Positions 1 through 12,301 are shown, numbered from the stretch's first letter. The stretch: 64,000 nt of DNA from Ilex aquifolium (GCA_951799425.1 OX637395.1:578501-642500); one strand, 5' to 3'. The notes: a model not told the origin generated them from the sequence alone. Program-made: numbers and translations.

Positions 1-1265
1 ATTTTTTCCCCCATCTCTCCCTCTCTCCTTTATTCTTTGGAGCAGGAGTAGGAGTAGGACCCAACTCATGTCACATACGCAGGAGGAAAAGAAGTGAATC
101 GTGTCTCATGTGTAAGACGTCCTCTATGCGGGGCTTTTCTTGCAAACATATTCAAATGACTTGTGCTTTCTCTTTGAGGTCCAGGCGGTAAACACATTCA
201 GCAAACTTTCCTCACCTACTTTCTTCTGAGGCCTGTCTCACTTCTCTCCTGATACATCCCAGTAGGAGTCCCTGTGATAATCAATGGCGGCATTATCACA
301 ATGGTGTTATTATGCAATATCCGTGAAAGAAGAAATTTTTGAAAATGATGAGAGCTTCTAGTGCAGCGTTATAGAACAACATCGATCCAGTCAATAACGG
401 TAATTTGGACAACTTGGAATTGTCTCGGACAATCCAGTCGAATTGTGTGAGACTCATGATTTTATAATCAAATTTCTTACAATACTAAATAAGAAATTAC
501 TCAATCTATATAGATATCGATTGATACTTTGAACCATCCCCTCTCTCTCTCCCACACCCACATCTACACAGACCCACTACCTGATAGTTGATAGTTATTT
601 TGGATTCAAGTTGGAGGAATTCATGGGAATTCCATTTCCATCCCAAACAAAGAAATATGCAAATTTAGCTAAAACAAAACATTATTGCAACCAGAGAAAC
701 TGCATAGTGTATGATTGGTGGACCGGGATGATTGGTCAATTTAAGTAAACGTGCCACTAACTCAGTCAACAAGCACACTGTCGGCACTTGATTGGTCAAT
801 TAAAAGGCCTAAACAAACAAAGCAAATCAGCGCTCAAAGTAGGCAAGCAAATTTTGTAGGACCAGATTATGGGGCCTGCCATAATAAAACGACGTCGTGT
901 AGGCGAATTAGAGGCTGTTAACCATCGTGATTATCTCAGTACTATTGTTAGGATCGAAGAAGACAATCAATCATACATTAAACTAGGAAATCATGAATGT
1001 ACTAACAAACGTTTAAAAATGTTTTTAGTGGAGTTCAGTTTGGCAGTATAGTTCATCAAGATTTGTGCTTTTGTAGAACAATGCTGTCTATAATATTATT
1101 AGTGTTAAGTGTTGTAAAGATGAGTGAAGTGGTGTACCCCAATAAATTAAGAATTCTAAAAAGGTTCTAATGATTTTAGGTTAGATTATATGGACATCTC
1201 TTGAGTACTGCAAAATAAGATGACAACTGTAAAATAATCCATCAGTTTGAAGTTCTACACTTTAA
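1..1265. other. Intergenic, no gene seen
   Basis: AT-rich DNA with short open frames only, none with a recognisable domain or plausible splice partners. A short pyrimidine-rich tract lies near 541-550. I see no transposon ends. Confidence 0.5.
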
Positions 1266-1980
1266 TGCTCCGTTTGGTACGATGGAAAGTTGGAAGGATG
1301 GAAAGTGGAATGGATAAATAAAACATCATGTTTGGTAAGGAAGGAAAGTAGGAAGGATGAAAAAGTGGATGGATTAACTTTCCTTCCAACTCACCAAAAT
1401 CAATCCCTCCAAAATCGGAAGGAAAGTGGATGAAAAGTTAATTATTTGTGTTGAGATGTATCTTATTTGTCTATATAACTTTTAATATATACATATATTA
1501 TATATACATTAATTTCATATAAAAATACAATGATAAAATATGTATTTATATATATTTTTTAAAAAAAATTTAAAAAAAAAAATTAAAAAAATTAAAAAAA
1601 TTAAAAAAATTAAAAAAATTAAAAAAATTAAAAAAATTAAAAAAATTAAAAAAATTAAAAAAATTAAAAAAATTAAAAATAAAAATAAAAATAATAAACA
1701 TGTCAACTCGTAACTCGACACGATACAATTAATTAAATGAGTTGAGTTAGATTTTACTAATGTTCGACATAAATCCGTAATGACTCAATACGAATCTGTC
1801 ACGATACGACTCGATTATCACCCCTAATCTTATCGAACACAAAAAAAAAAATTAATCATTTTTATTTTCCATCCATCCAACCAAACAGGAAGGAAGGAAA
1901 GTGTATCCATCCTACTTTCCTTCCTTGAAGGATAGAAAGTGTATCTCTCCTACTTTCCATCCTTCCTACCAAACGGAGCA
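1266..1980. mobile_element. Harbinger/Tourist-like non-autonomous element
   Basis: The ends are inverted copies of TGCTCCGTTTGGTA followed by GGAAGGATGGAAAGT-type sequence. A 3-bp target duplication TAA flanks it (1263-1265 and 1981-1983). The size is 715 bp and no transposase is present. TAA/TTA targets with short inverted ends are the mark of PIF/Harbinger. The interior holds an A-rich 8-bp tandem repeat (about 1570-1680). Confidence 0.75.
1570..1680. repeat. (TTAAAAAA)n tandem repeat
   Basis: About a dozen near-perfect copies of an 8-bp unit TTAAAAAA inside the Harbinger-like element. The open frame of repeated Phe-Leu-Ile on the minus strand is an artefact of this repeat. Confidence 0.9.
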
Positions 1981-2042
1981 TAAAGGCCAGAAATATTCTT
2001 AGTGAATACAGGATGTGAAACCCTAGAATTGTTATGGAAAAT

Positions 2043-2323
2043 TAGGGTTGAAAATTGAGCTAAAATTTGTGAGTTTGAGCCGAATCTGTCGAGCTCATTT
2101 TTCTGAACGAGTCTAAAAATTGTTCAAGTTTAGCTCGTTTAGAAATGAGTTGAACCGGGTCCGAGTATCTCCACTATTTTATATATGAACGGGCCGAGTT
2201 TTACAAGTTAGAACTGAGTCTTTTTAAATTCAATTTTAAACAAGTCTAAAAAATTATTTAAACTTAACTCGTCGAATCATATTCAAGTCGAGTCAGAATA
2301 TCTCGACACAATTATCAGTCCTG
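2043..2323. mobile_element. hAT-type MITE
   Basis: A 281-bp element starting TAGGGTTGAAAATTG and ending in the inverse of CAGGACTGATAATTG. The flanking 8-mers TGGAAAAT (2035-2042) and TGCAAAAT (2324-2331) agree at 7 of 8 bases, as expected for a hAT target duplication. The interior is rich in GAGCTCGTTTA/GAGTC-like words that recur near 26.0-26.35 kb. Confidence 0.65.
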
Positions 2324-2331
2324 TGCAAAAT

Positions 2332-4549
2332 GAGTCTGTCGGAGTGCCAATCAATTGAACCACTAGGTTTGATAATGCAGGTCCCCTAGTGATGGTCCGA
2401 AGACACCTTGAGGTCCACGAGCCATCCCGATTCCTAGTAAAAATTACATTTTTCCCAACCACGGGCTATGGATGGATCATGGGTTGAGTGTCATGCCCGT
2501 AATCTGACCTGTCCTGTCCCAACCAAGAATAGGCTTTTTGACGAGTGAAAGGAAAGTTAATTCTAAAATAAAACACCAGTGAAAAGTTTATAGAATGGCA
2601 ATGGGATCTCCACATTATTCCGACTGCTACACAATGGGAATGTGGGCCGAGTGGGGTATCCTCTTGATTGGACTAATAGAATGGGGCATCTTATTTTTGG
2701 ATTTACTCGAAAGAGATTGTCCATTACACAATAATTTTCTGAGCTATTTATTTAATCTACTACTTTATTTTCTTGTTGGGTTAGGGGTGATTGACACTTG
2801 GCTCAAATCTTCCATGTATTTTGTTCTACAAAATATATATATATTCCCTTCCATAAAGTCTTTGTTTTTAGCACAATAAATAATTGTTGTTATATAATCT
2901 TAGTCGCATGACCTTAAGATTTGCTGACCCATTCTGTTATCCTACACCTAGTATCAAAACCTAAACTCATATATATTCAATGCCATTTCTCTTTCTCTTT
3001 TCATAGTTTTGTTCATAAACCCACCCTTCAACAGTGTTGGTTTACCCGACACATGATTTATAAATAATTACGCACATACAGCATTTGAGTTAAAGAAAAC
3101 TGCCTGTCCCCCAAGACCCCAACTTGTAAGATTTCAGAAACAAAATTCTCATAAGCCTAAAGAACAAGTTGTGAGAAAGGCCTGAAGGCCCACTACTTCA
3201 AGACCCAAAAAGAAAGGCCCTTCCAGTCCATAACCGTCCCAAATTAGGCAGTTTTTTTTGTTACCAGGCATGGTTTTGCTTCGCTTTCAGCTGTCACTGT
3301 ACGGTGACATTGTGTATTTGAAAGGATTGGTAGCCATCTAATATATGATGATGTGCTCCACAGAGGTAACCATGATGCGTACAGAACAATCCCAAGAGTT
3401 CATATAAAACTTAGATGAAATACATACGACTCAATTTTTATAATTAACTCGCAACAACTCAATCCAATTTCCTCAAAAAATATTACAGTATTTCTTTCCG
3501 ACATCACTGCCTAAACAACACAAAATGAAGGAAGAAGTATACACAATGAAGAAGAAGAAATGAAAAGGCTTGAGATACAACGCGATTAGCCGCAGTGTAC
3601 ATGCAACATCTGCCATGAAAGCACGTTGATAAAGACTCCAGATGAACTCTGACCCTAGGGACCCATTTATTCTAATGTGGGACTTCCATCCAACTATGTA
3701 GGCAATAAAAGGGGCACCCATGACCACAATGGAAGCAACTCGACTGCATAAGATCCTGAAAATGACACATATGGATGATTACCCAACTGAACCAGTCGAC
3801 TGCAATGCAGGAGCGCCATTTGCTCACAGATGCATGCTGAACAAGACCAGACTCGGCAAAGCTGTGGCCACAAATCCAAATCAACTTTGGCATTCTCATA
3901 CGACAACCTGAAGTATTGCACAAATGGATTATTTAAGTTTTTTGTTTCCTACACTGGCTGGATGAGAATAAAGTTTATCAGGGTCAAAATACAAGAAAAT
4001 GCATGAGATATAATTCTTGCTATAGTTGAAAAAGGGACTTGCCCTCCTCACTCGCACTATGTGCAAAATGGTGAATTCCATTGCTACAGAATGACTAAGT
4101 TATTGAGAAAAAAACTGGTAAACTGGACTTCATGAACATTACAAAGGGGGAGCCAATTAGTTGGAATTCTAAAGCTCTGATCACTCACAACCTATTGGAT
4201 GTAAAAAGGTCCATAATGGCGATGCATGACCCATCGTTCTACAAATAGTCATTTTCTGATAGGATGAGAAATGACACTAGGCATAATCTCAAGTGCTAAG
4301 GTCAGAAGCAAAAAAAATTATGTATCTAGCAAATTATTATAATGACAAAATTAATGCGATGAAAACAATAATACTGCTTTGAAGGAACCATAGAAAAAAG
4401 AAGATAATCTCAAGAAACGCTCACATGTATCCCATTAAATGGAGCTAAAGTGAGACACAAAAGATGCGATGTGCATCATAATAAAACACAGTACTTCCTA
4501 TCAAAACAAAATAAATAAATAAAACATGGTACTACATTAATAAGAAAGA
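2332..4549. other. Intergenic, no recognised gene
   Basis: No complete gene recognised. The minus strand between about 3480 and 3920 has overlapping open frames with some hydrophobic content, but stops interrupt each frame and I recognise no family. The rest is AT-rich with no clear transposon ends. Confidence 0.4.
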
Positions 4550-4928
4550 TAGGGGGTGCAACTTGAGCAGGTTGGGCTGGTGGGTAGGCACACTTGGGCT
4601 CAATCAAGTAATAAAATGATGGATCAGAGTTAAATCAAACCTTTCAACTCGAGTACTACTCATGTTCAACTTTGTAAACATGGGTTACACAACCCTGGTT
4701 TAATGCAAGTGCAATTTGGATTAGATTCTCAACTCGGGCTAAAATTCAGCTTCATTTCTATTGCATTCCGATATCCCAAGACACCACCCAAGTATTGCCC
4801 GAATCTGACTCGGGTTGGAATTTTGTATTCAAAGCCAATGCGAATATTGGATATCTATGCCCAAGTACCAAATATTTAGGATTGTCCTCAGGTTGCCTTC
4901 AAGTTGACCCCTCCAAGTTGCACCCCTA
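4550..4928. mobile_element. hAT-like MITE beside exportin-2 3' end
   Basis: A 379-bp element with inverted ends TAGGGG(G)TGCAACTTG and CAAGTTGCACCCCTA. I do not see a clean 8-bp target duplication, so the hAT assignment rests on the TAGGGGTG-type ends. It begins only 50 bases past the exportin-2 stop codon, so it probably lies in that gene's 3' UTR or polyadenylation region. Confidence 0.65.
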
Positions 4929-4978
4929 AATAAGATGTGTTGCAAAAAGGAGGAACATACCTTGGGGTAGCTTGTTTG

Positions 4979-7897
4979 TCAAACTATAGAGAGACCATAA
5001 GAGCTGCAAAGCTGGAGTAGTGCTGCTTGATTTGTGGGATCAAGATTTTCAGCAATGACTTGTGGGTACCTCCCAGGGGAACGAGCAGAGAGATTTGCCA
5101 ATGAAGAAACCAAAAATTGCTTTGGATCATCAATTTCTTTCAGAGGATCCTCCTCTTTCTTCCCAGCATTGTACAAATGTACAAACGTGGCATTATAGCC
5201 AACAGCCTCCCCATAATCTGGTACTTCGGGTTCTTCCTGAACTCTATCCTGCTCTGACCGTGACAGAAGAGTAACAATGCTGTCCAGCATTTTCCCCCAG
5301 AGTCTACTAGCTGCAGGATTCAATAGGGCTGGAGATTCACAGATGAGTCTAGTCGAAGCAACTGAAGTTAACTTAAGTTCAGTGGAACCTGTGATCAGCT
5401 TAAGGTTAGGTATCCAAAACTGCTCCAAGATGACAAGAAAAATATTAGGCTGAACAGTGTTCGTTGAATCCACAAGGTTCTGAGAGCCATGCTTGATCAG
5501 AACTAAAGACATGAATATTACAAGAGATTTAATGAACTTCCCTGTTCTGTTATTTTGGAGCCGTGTAAACAGGGAAGCCCAAATGTGGGCCATGTAGGGT
5601 GCAATCACATCATATCCAAGGTACTCAACAACTGTGTTGAGAACATAAAATCCTTGTTCATCTGTGCTAGGAGAAGAAACAAGCTTGTTGAATATTCCAA
5701 GCACATGGGTCAACCTCTCTTCTTGGTTAAGCTCATGAGGTGCCTTCTGAAGGAAGGACTGAAGCAATCGCACAAGAGCCGGAACATTTGCAGATTTCTT
5801 CCAGGAATCAGGCAACAATAGAATCTCAAATATCTGAATATAATGCTGCGGAATAGGGGGTCTATTCAACTCAACTAGCTGAGCCAGCAGCTGGAATGCA
5901 TAAGGGAAGAACTCTGATACATCCTTGGCCAAAATCAACTGGAGACTAGGGAAAAGGCTTGCTTCAAATGCTGATATAAGAGAAGGGTTCTTCTCACAGG
6001 CCCTCCTGACAAGAACAGCCACGGCCTCAAAGAGGTAATGATTGAAGATGGGATTTTTTGGGTTTTCACAGACTTTGTTGAGAACAGAGGTTAGCCCGGT
6101 GATGCAAGGAGAAGCAACCTCAGGAGTAATATCTGCAACTCCCAGAACCCGCATGATACATTTCATAACATACTGATTCTCCTCAGATTCTGGCTTCTGC
6201 AAGGCACCAAAAAGGTTGGTCATCAAAGCCAGCAAAAATGGACTGATATCAGATGATGTATATCTCGCTCTCGCCCCGTCATCCTTGACCAACAAGAGCT
6301 TCTCAGTGCAACTGGCAGCATAAGAATGAACCACATTTGATTCCGAACCAAGGAAGCGAACCACATCAGGAAATAAAGCCATTGCGATGGGTTTTGGAAT
6401 CTGATTCCTAAACATAGTGAAAAACTTTAATGCTCCAGCTTTCAACATTGGGAACCCATTCACATCCTGGCTTCTTAATTCCGGTACAATAACTGACCCA
6501 AAAAAATTCTCAACATCAACAAGATCAGTTGAGACCGAACTACCACCAGCCTTCTTCGTTGCAAGTGAAACAACCAAATAGATAGCACAGTCCTTGTGTT
6601 TCCAGTTCACAGCTGGATTTTTGGCGAACAAGGCCAAACAATTTTGTATCTGAGCAGAAACCTTTTCAGTAACTTTATCTTTATAATTTGTAGCAATTCC
6701 CTTAAGAAGTTCACAAGCAATCCTCCTCCTCGTTTCAAGATCACTTCCTTCCATATCCCTTCTTATAAACTCAATATAATTCATCTCAAACAACTCCTCA
6801 TCCTCATCCCTTAACATGACATTTGGAATGACAATGCTCTGGCAAATTTGTTGTAAAATGTCATCCCTTGCAAATAAAGTGTGATGAACACTGGTACTCA
6901 CTGTGGTCAAGAATTTGAGGGCTGTCACAGTTAGTCGTTCACGACTAGAAGATGCAGAAGCAACCACAAGGAGACTCCAAACAGCGTCCACAAAACCACC
7001 CAAGTAACCCTGAAACAACTCCTCTTCCTTCTCCATGTAGTGATTTATATTTTCACACACCGCAGCTCGCAATTCATCAACCAATGCAAGCCCATCACTA
7101 CCACCATCTTCGAGAGCCTGGTATCTCGCAGCTAAATATTTCTTGAACTCAATCATCCACTCACTCATATGGTCCTCAAAAAATTCAGGCAAGTCTTGAA
7201 AATTCAGAGAATAAAATATCCTACAGCTCAACCTCTGAGACTCAATATACTGCCTAAGCTTCTCAACTGGCTGGCCCAAACTAGCCCATGAATCAATCAG
7301 CCCCGAAGTTCGCTTAAACATATCCAACAATGGCTTTGCAAAATTATCCAGACAGTATTTCAAATCAAGAAGCAAGTCATTGCTCTTAAATTGATACCGA
7401 AATTTCTTAAATAATGAGTTTACAGTAGCAAGAATCCCATTAACAGAAGCATAGTCATTTGCCTCGCTTACAGTACTGAGACTAGAAACAAGCTCAGGAA
7501 GCAATGTGGGCCAAGATTTAGGAAAATCATGTTTACCAATCACTGCTAGGGCTTCAGATAATTGGGATTGAATTCGGGGACTGGATTGAAGCATTAAAGA
7601 AACGATAAGGGACCTGATTTGCGATTTTTCGTGGTCGGAAATTAGGGTTGCGAGATTAGGGTCATTGGAAACCCAGCGCGACTTGAGGTGGTTTTTAAAG
7701 TTAACGGCGGCAGACTGACGGATCTGCTCGTCGACGGAGGGCTCAGCTACAAGGCGGAGGACGGCAAGACCGTAGTTAGGTTTATCGGAGGCTTCAGCCA
7801 GCGCCGCCTCGGCACGGCGGCGGGGTTCGGGTTGAGGAGAGAGTGTGTTGAGGAAACATTGAGAAAGAAATTGCAAGGTTTCTGGGTTCCACTCCAT
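4979..7897 (-). CDS. CAS: Exportin-2 (CAS/CSE1L), importin-alpha re-exporter
   Basis: This encodes a 972-residue karyopherin. In yeast and animals the family (CSE1/CAS) binds RanGTP and importin-alpha in the nucleus and returns importin-alpha to the cytoplasm through the nuclear pore. The start [19 protein letters not shown] leads into the importin-beta N-terminal domain (about residues 25-100, with an [13 protein letters not shown] stretch). The Cse1 HEAT-repeat core follows (about 155-525), then the CAS/CSE1 C-terminal region to the end. The length equals that usual for plant orthologues, and the coding sequence is a single exon. The start is the first ATG of the frame. A GAG|GTATTT donor near 8077 and a CCCTAG acceptor just upstream of the ATG suggest one 5' UTR intron. 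No defect is visible. Confidence 0.97.
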   Translation of the reverse strand: MEWNPETLQFLSQCFLNTLSPQPEPRRRAEAALAEASDKPNYGLAVLRLVAEPSVDEQIRQSAAVNFKNHLKSRWVSNDPNLATLISDHEKSQIRSLIVSLMLQSSPRIQSQLSEALAVIGKHDFPKSWPTLLPELVSSLSTVSEANDYASVNGILATVNSLFKKFRYQFKSNDLLLDLKYCLDNFAKPLLDMFKRTSGLIDSWASLGQPVEKLRQYIESQRLSCRIFYSLNFQDLPEFFEDHMSEWMIEFKKYLAARYQALEDGGSDGLALVDELRAAVCENINHYMEKEEELFQGYLGGFVDAVWSLLVVASASSSRERLTVTALKFLTTVSTSVHHTLFARDDILQQICQSIVIPNVMLRDEDEELFEMNYIEFIRRDMEGSDLETRRRIACELLKGIATNYKDKVTEKVSAQIQNCLALFAKNPAVNWKHKDCAIYLVVSLATKKAGGSSVSTDLVDVENFFGSVIVPELRSQDVNGFPMLKAGALKFFTMFRNQIPKPIAMALFPDVVRFLGSESNVVHSYAASCTEKLLLVKDDGARARYTSSDISPFLLALMTNLFGALQKPESEENQYVMKCIMRVLGVADITPEVASPCITGLTSVLNKVCENPKNPIFNHYLFEAVAVLVRRACEKNPSLISAFEASLFPSLQLILAKDVSEFFPYAFQLLAQLVELNRPPIPQHYIQIFEILLLPDSWKKSANVPALVRLLQSFLQKAPHELNQEERLTHVLGIFNKLVSSPSTDEQGFYVLNTVVEYLGYDVIAPYMAHIWASLFTRLQNNRTGKFIKSLVIFMSLVLIKHGSQNLVDSTNTVQPNIFLVILEQFWIPNLKLITGSTELKLTSVASTRLICESPALLNPAASRLWGKMLDSIVTLLSRSEQDRVQEEPEVPDYGEAVGYNATFVHLYNAGKKEEDPLKEIDDPKQFLVSSLANLSARSPGRYPQVIAENLDPTNQAALLQLCSSYGLSIV

Positions 7898-7927
7898 TTG
7901 TCAGTGTACAAGAAAATGTGCCTCTAG

Positions 7928-8077
7928 GGTTTTGAATATTGATGTATCTAGGTAGGGTTTTAGAGAGATTTTGTATGTGTCAACGATATGTATAGGGTTT
8001 TGTGTATATTTGTATAGAATCATATAAAGAGCCTATGAATTGAAATACAGAGAGATGATTGAGAGAGAGAAAATACC
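7928..8077 (-). other. Probable 5' UTR intron of exportin-2
   Basis: On the minus strand a CTGAG|GTATTT donor (about 8077) and an AAAACCCTAG acceptor (about 7928) bracket an AT-rich stretch between the likely transcript start and the ATG at 7897. This is inferred from splice-site shape only. Confidence 0.4.
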
Positions 8078-8150
8078 TCAGTGATCGATCGTTTCCTAGC
8101 TAGTAGCAGAGAAGAGAGTGTTTGAACGAGAGAGTACAGGAGGGATGTAA

Positions 8151-9903
8151 AAGGGCTACAGTGAAGACATAATAGAGAAGACTAAGGAGGATGTATGGCG
8201 GGTCGGTTCGTATTGGGCTTTTCTTTTGAAAAGGTGGTCTGGTCACACCTCATGACTACTGACTAACCCCAGTGAAAGGTTCCCTAGCCTTATTGGATCC
8301 AATAGGTGCTTGGTCTTCTGTCTGGGATATGGGCCAGAATGGCTTGAGGCCTGCCTGTCCTACTCACTAATGTACGTGGCTGAATTGGACCAAAACCCTA
8401 AGTATGAGTTCCGGCATGTCCTCACTGCTCACTACCATTCTTCCTTGGGATTAGTTTTATGAGACCTAAATAATCTCTCATTCATGTGTGAATCATATCG
8501 GGCTCAACTAATGTCTTACTATTCTTCATCGACTGTGTAATAGTCTATCATTTTACCCTTTCATCATTAAAAAGTCCATGGCCCGTGACGTACGAAACAC
8601 CAATGGAATTGCTCACCATTACTGTACAATCAAGGATCGTCACTTGATGAGAAAATCTAAGAAGAAAAAAACCCCACTATACACGTTTAAAATCTAGACC
8701 CATTGAAAATTAAGTTCAATCAATCGAGTCTATCTTATTTGATCAAAAAAAAAAAAAAATCGAGTCTATCTTAAGGATATTTATGCTTCGAAAGATAAGT
8801 CTTTCACGAATATCTTTTAGCAGTAATTAGATTAATGTGAAGTTATCTAAGTAGCAATAGAGAGTATTTGATTAGTGATATATCTCTGTGCTTAGCAAAT
8901 CAGCATTGTTAGTATCAAAATACTTTTAAGTATAGTATTACTTCCAACATGTGGAGTGAAACCTTGTTGAGGCGCCGTGCATTCACGAGTTGTGACTTGT
9001 GAGTGTTGTACACATAGAAAAAATCGTAGGCTAGCTACAAAGTGTTTGTTTCCACACAAAACAGTCAATCAAATACATACAAAAGAGGTGCAAAATTGTC
9101 AACAAGAGGGTGTATAATATAAATTCCAAGGACTGGTGGGGGGTTGTTGAGACGAGAGACATGCATCAAATTGCATTAAATCTAACACTTGCCGTGGGAA
9201 ATTATTTGCCAAAGTTTTTTGACTTTTGGGAAGAGGCTCTCAACAAACCAACATTTGGTTTTAGTTGTGGGGGGGGTGGGATGATGAGCTATAGTAACGA
9301 GTGTTTCAATAACCACATGCTTGACAAAAACAAGAAAAGGGAAGAACCACAGGCACAGCCGATATCAATTCATTTTATATAAGCAGCCATGAAGTTTTTT
9401 TTTTTTTTTTTTGGGAACAAGCTTACCCACGAAGAATCAAGGTCTGATAATTATAGGGAAGTTTGCGAGGGGCACAAAAGATCATACATGTCCAAGACTA
9501 GTTATTATATTTTTTTTTTCTTTTTGATTTCGGTTAGGAATGTTCGGGCTAACTTACATACACTTCGATTAATCCCTTATTTAGTCCAGTCAAAAGTAGG
9601 TCATCCACGCCGAAATTAAAATATTTAAGAGGAATAAATCTTTCATGGTTTAACTCCAAGAGATTGTAAAGATTCAAACTCAAGACGTCTGAATTAACAA
9701 TTCGTCCTTATTACCACTTGAATTATCATACACGTCCAATGTTAAAAATAAAATTGAGTATAACTAGAATTTTAATAATTTGAATTGGATCTCAAACACC
9801 TAACACACCAATTTAATTATTGTCTGAATTTAAATTGAATTAAATTTTTTTATTCAAATCAAAACTAGAATTCAAAAATATCCGTTTAAAAATCGAATAT
9901 ATT
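8151..9903. other. Intergenic, no gene seen
   Basis: Promoter side of exportin-2, then unassigned AT-rich DNA. The only structured items are the poly(A) insertion at 8738-8757 and homopolymer T tracts near 9395 and 9510. Short open frames here show no domain. Confidence 0.5.
8722..8773 (+). mobile_element. Minimal poly(A) retroposon with 16-bp target duplication
   Basis: AATCGAGTCTATCTTA occurs at 8722-8737 and again at 8758-8773. The 20 bases between them are TTTGATC followed by A13. Exact flanking duplication around a poly(A) tail is the signature of target-primed reverse transcription. The TTTGATC-An end resembles plant LINE 3' ends, so this looks like an extremely 5'-truncated LINE insertion. 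Confidence 0.65.
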
Positions 9904-9914
9904 AAAGCAACAAC

Positions 9915-10033
9915 TTTTTTTTTTTTCTGGGGAGGGGCAGGGGAAGAGGGAAGGGGGCTTGAACCCTTGACCCTCAAAAAGGTAAAGTCTTCACAAGACA
10001 AAGAATACAATTAGACCAAAGACCCGTTGATTG
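9915..10033 (-). mobile_element. tRNA-type SINE with 11-bp target duplication
   Basis: The copy reads on the minus strand from 10033 to a poly(A) tail (T run at 9915-9926 on the plus strand). It has an A-box-like TGGTCTAATTG and a B-box-like GGTTCAAGCCC about 45 bases further on, as in pol III promoters of tRNA-derived SINEs. The flanks AAAGCAACAAC at 9904-9914 and 10034-10044 are identical. The 119-bp length and the tail fit a full SINE. Confidence 0.75.
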
Positions 10034-10044
10034 AAAGCAACAAC

Positions 10045-11030
10045 CTTAAACTGTTCACATAATTGACAAATTAGTATGCATTGGACTAATGATCTTTACC
10101 TTAAACTAATCAAATTATGTTGACGCCATCTATGTATGTATGTCCTTCATGCACTACCTTTCCGTAGATGTTTGGGGCCCGCCCGTACCACCTCAACGGC
10201 TCAAATGCATCCGTTCAAATAATGAGAGACAACGAAGTCGGTGTACCGACATTTCTTGATCCAACGGCTGTCAGTGCAAGTACATGGCACCAAACCATAG
10301 TCATAATGGCAAAATTATACTTATATCCCTTACAATTTGTTCAATTGCAGATGCTAACCTTGTGATTTTTTTCTGAAATTATTATATTGCATTTGTTCCG
10401 ATTTGGTATTTTGTTTTTGCATTGCCTCTTTGTTTGTTATTCTTCATTAGACACCAACAATATTCGTTGAACAAGCAAATAAAAGAAAACGATATTTGTT
10501 GATATCATCTTTTTTTTTTCTTTCACAAATGATCACTAAACACAAACAACTCAACCTAAACTTAGACTCAAAGTGAAACCGAACAAAACAAAAAATGGAT
10601 GATATCATAAAATAAGAAAATCAAATTTCTTCGGTCACTCACCAACAATATTATACACACCCATATACTATATCCACCAATTCTCATTCCCTCATGACAC
10701 CACCAAATCCAACACTGGCATCATTACAAAATCATCAATTAGTGTCATCGCTTCCAACTCTAATGTTATCATTTGAATGTTTTTCACCAAATAATCAGCA
10801 AAATTAAGAACCACAACAATCACAAAATAACATACAAAATGTAGAGACATAGCATCGCTTCAAGTACCAATTCTCACCTCCATCTACAATGTTACAAACA
10901 CCACTATCACTATTAAACTTACCAGAATTTAGGAGGTGTTTTTACATTTGGGGTGCAAATCAAGAAAATGGAGGGGGGGGTCGCTATTCCATAATATTAT
11001 GATTTTGTATGTGTATGTGAGGGTAGACAT
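10045..11030. other. Intergenic, no gene seen
   Basis: AT-rich sequence with a T run near 10510 and a (G)8 run near 10973. No coding signal or element ends recognised. Confidence 0.5.
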
Positions 11031-11178
11031 TGGTGTAACAGTAAGGTTGCTCAATTATGACTTGAAGGTCATGAGTTCGAGTCGTGAAAACAACCTCTCT
11101 GTTTGCAAGAATAAGATTGCGTACATCTAACCCTCTTCAGACTTTATAATAATTGGAGTCTTGTGCATTAGGTACACA
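11031..11178 (+). mobile_element. Au-type SINE, diverged
   Basis: The sequence GGTGTAACAGTAAGGTTGCT is followed by the B-box region GGTCATGAGTTCGAGTCGT, then a GATTGCGTACAT block and a terminal GTGCATTAGGTACAC block. This order matches the Au SINE family found widely in angiosperms, as I recall it. Many substitutions suggest an old copy. Flanking duplication is unclear. Confidence 0.7.
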
Positions 11179-11574
11179 TTTATGTGTTGGGGTGGAGGGA
11201 ATTCGGGTTTTGGTGTTTCTTGGGAGGGGTTGTGATTGAATATGTTTTGCAACAATGTTTTGTTTTTAAAAAAGAAGGGGTGGGATTTGAATATGACAAG
11301 CTTGAGGGTAAAATGATAAAAGAACACAACATCTGCCGTACCAAATGCAATTTTGCAATCTATGGGCGTATATTTCGTAATTTTAGTAAATCGTAATGGG
11401 GGTTTTGATTTATTAATACAAAATTTGCAATCATGTTACAAGCACCGTCTGGGCAAAAAAGCAGTTTGGACAAAACGAGCGACGTGGTACTACGAAATGT
11501 ACAACACACACCGAACGCGTTAACATACACATACATACCACAAACAAAACAGCTTTAAATAATTAAATGCAGAT

Positions 11575-12301
11575 CACGTGTTCTTCTTACCTTACAACTT
11601 CTTACACACCACCAACACATGACATTACATTAAACCCTCGATTCACGTTAAGCCCACGTGCTCTTCACGAGGCTTGTGGACCCTTTATCTTATCCTTGGT
11701 TTCGTAGACAGAATAGATTAATTAATTAATTGTATCGCCAAACTGATTAAAATCCTCCATTATATTCTCCTACAATTTTATTCAATAATAAATTATCCAT
11801 CTGTGTGTATGAATGAGAGGTCTATTAGCAAATGATGGATCATATATGCATTAATAATAAATAATCTTTATTTATCGTGTATGAATGAGAGTTCACTATT
11901 AAATAATAATTCACATGTATATTAATTATAAATAATCTATTATTTACCTCAAGTAATAACAAGGACGAACTGTAAATTTAAACATCCTAAGTTTGAATTT
12001 TTACAATTTTTAGGTCAGACCATGAAAATCTCAGTCCCTATATAAATAATCTATCTTTGATCAAATAGGAAAAAAAAAAATTAGTTAAGATGAAGGTAAA
12101 TTGACTTTAACATCTTTAATCATTCAATTAAAAAATAATAATTTTGAAAAGTAAACCACGTGGCAAAAGTTACTGTGCTAAAACGTGTTATCTTTTGGGG
12201 GGGAGTTATCACTGACCCCACTAAAAGCGTGACCCCACAAGCTGGCCAGCTTGATGAATAATATTTTTTTTTTATGCAGCCGAGACAGCAACCCTCACGT
12301 G
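11575..12301. promoter_or_regulatory. Four CACGTG G-boxes upstream of the bHLH gene
   Basis: Perfect CACGTG hexamers lie at 11575-11580, 11655-11660, 12157-12162 and 12296-12301, about 0.6-1.3 kb upstream of the likely leader of the bHLH gene. MYC-type bHLH and bZIP (ABF) factors bind G-boxes. Four in about 730 bp is well above the chance rate of one per 4096 bp. That they regulate the downstream gene is inference. Confidence 0.5.

Noticed and set aside
1515-1721. Phe/Leu/Ile-repeat protein on the minus strand
   Set aside because: It is a direct translation of the (TTAAAAAA)n repeat.
3473-3923. Possible hydrophobic exon on the minus strand
   Set aside because: Several overlapping frames, each interrupted, with no recognised family and no splice partner.
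5062-7146. Plus-strand open frames inside exportin-2
   Set aside because: Antisense shadows of the 972-codon gene.
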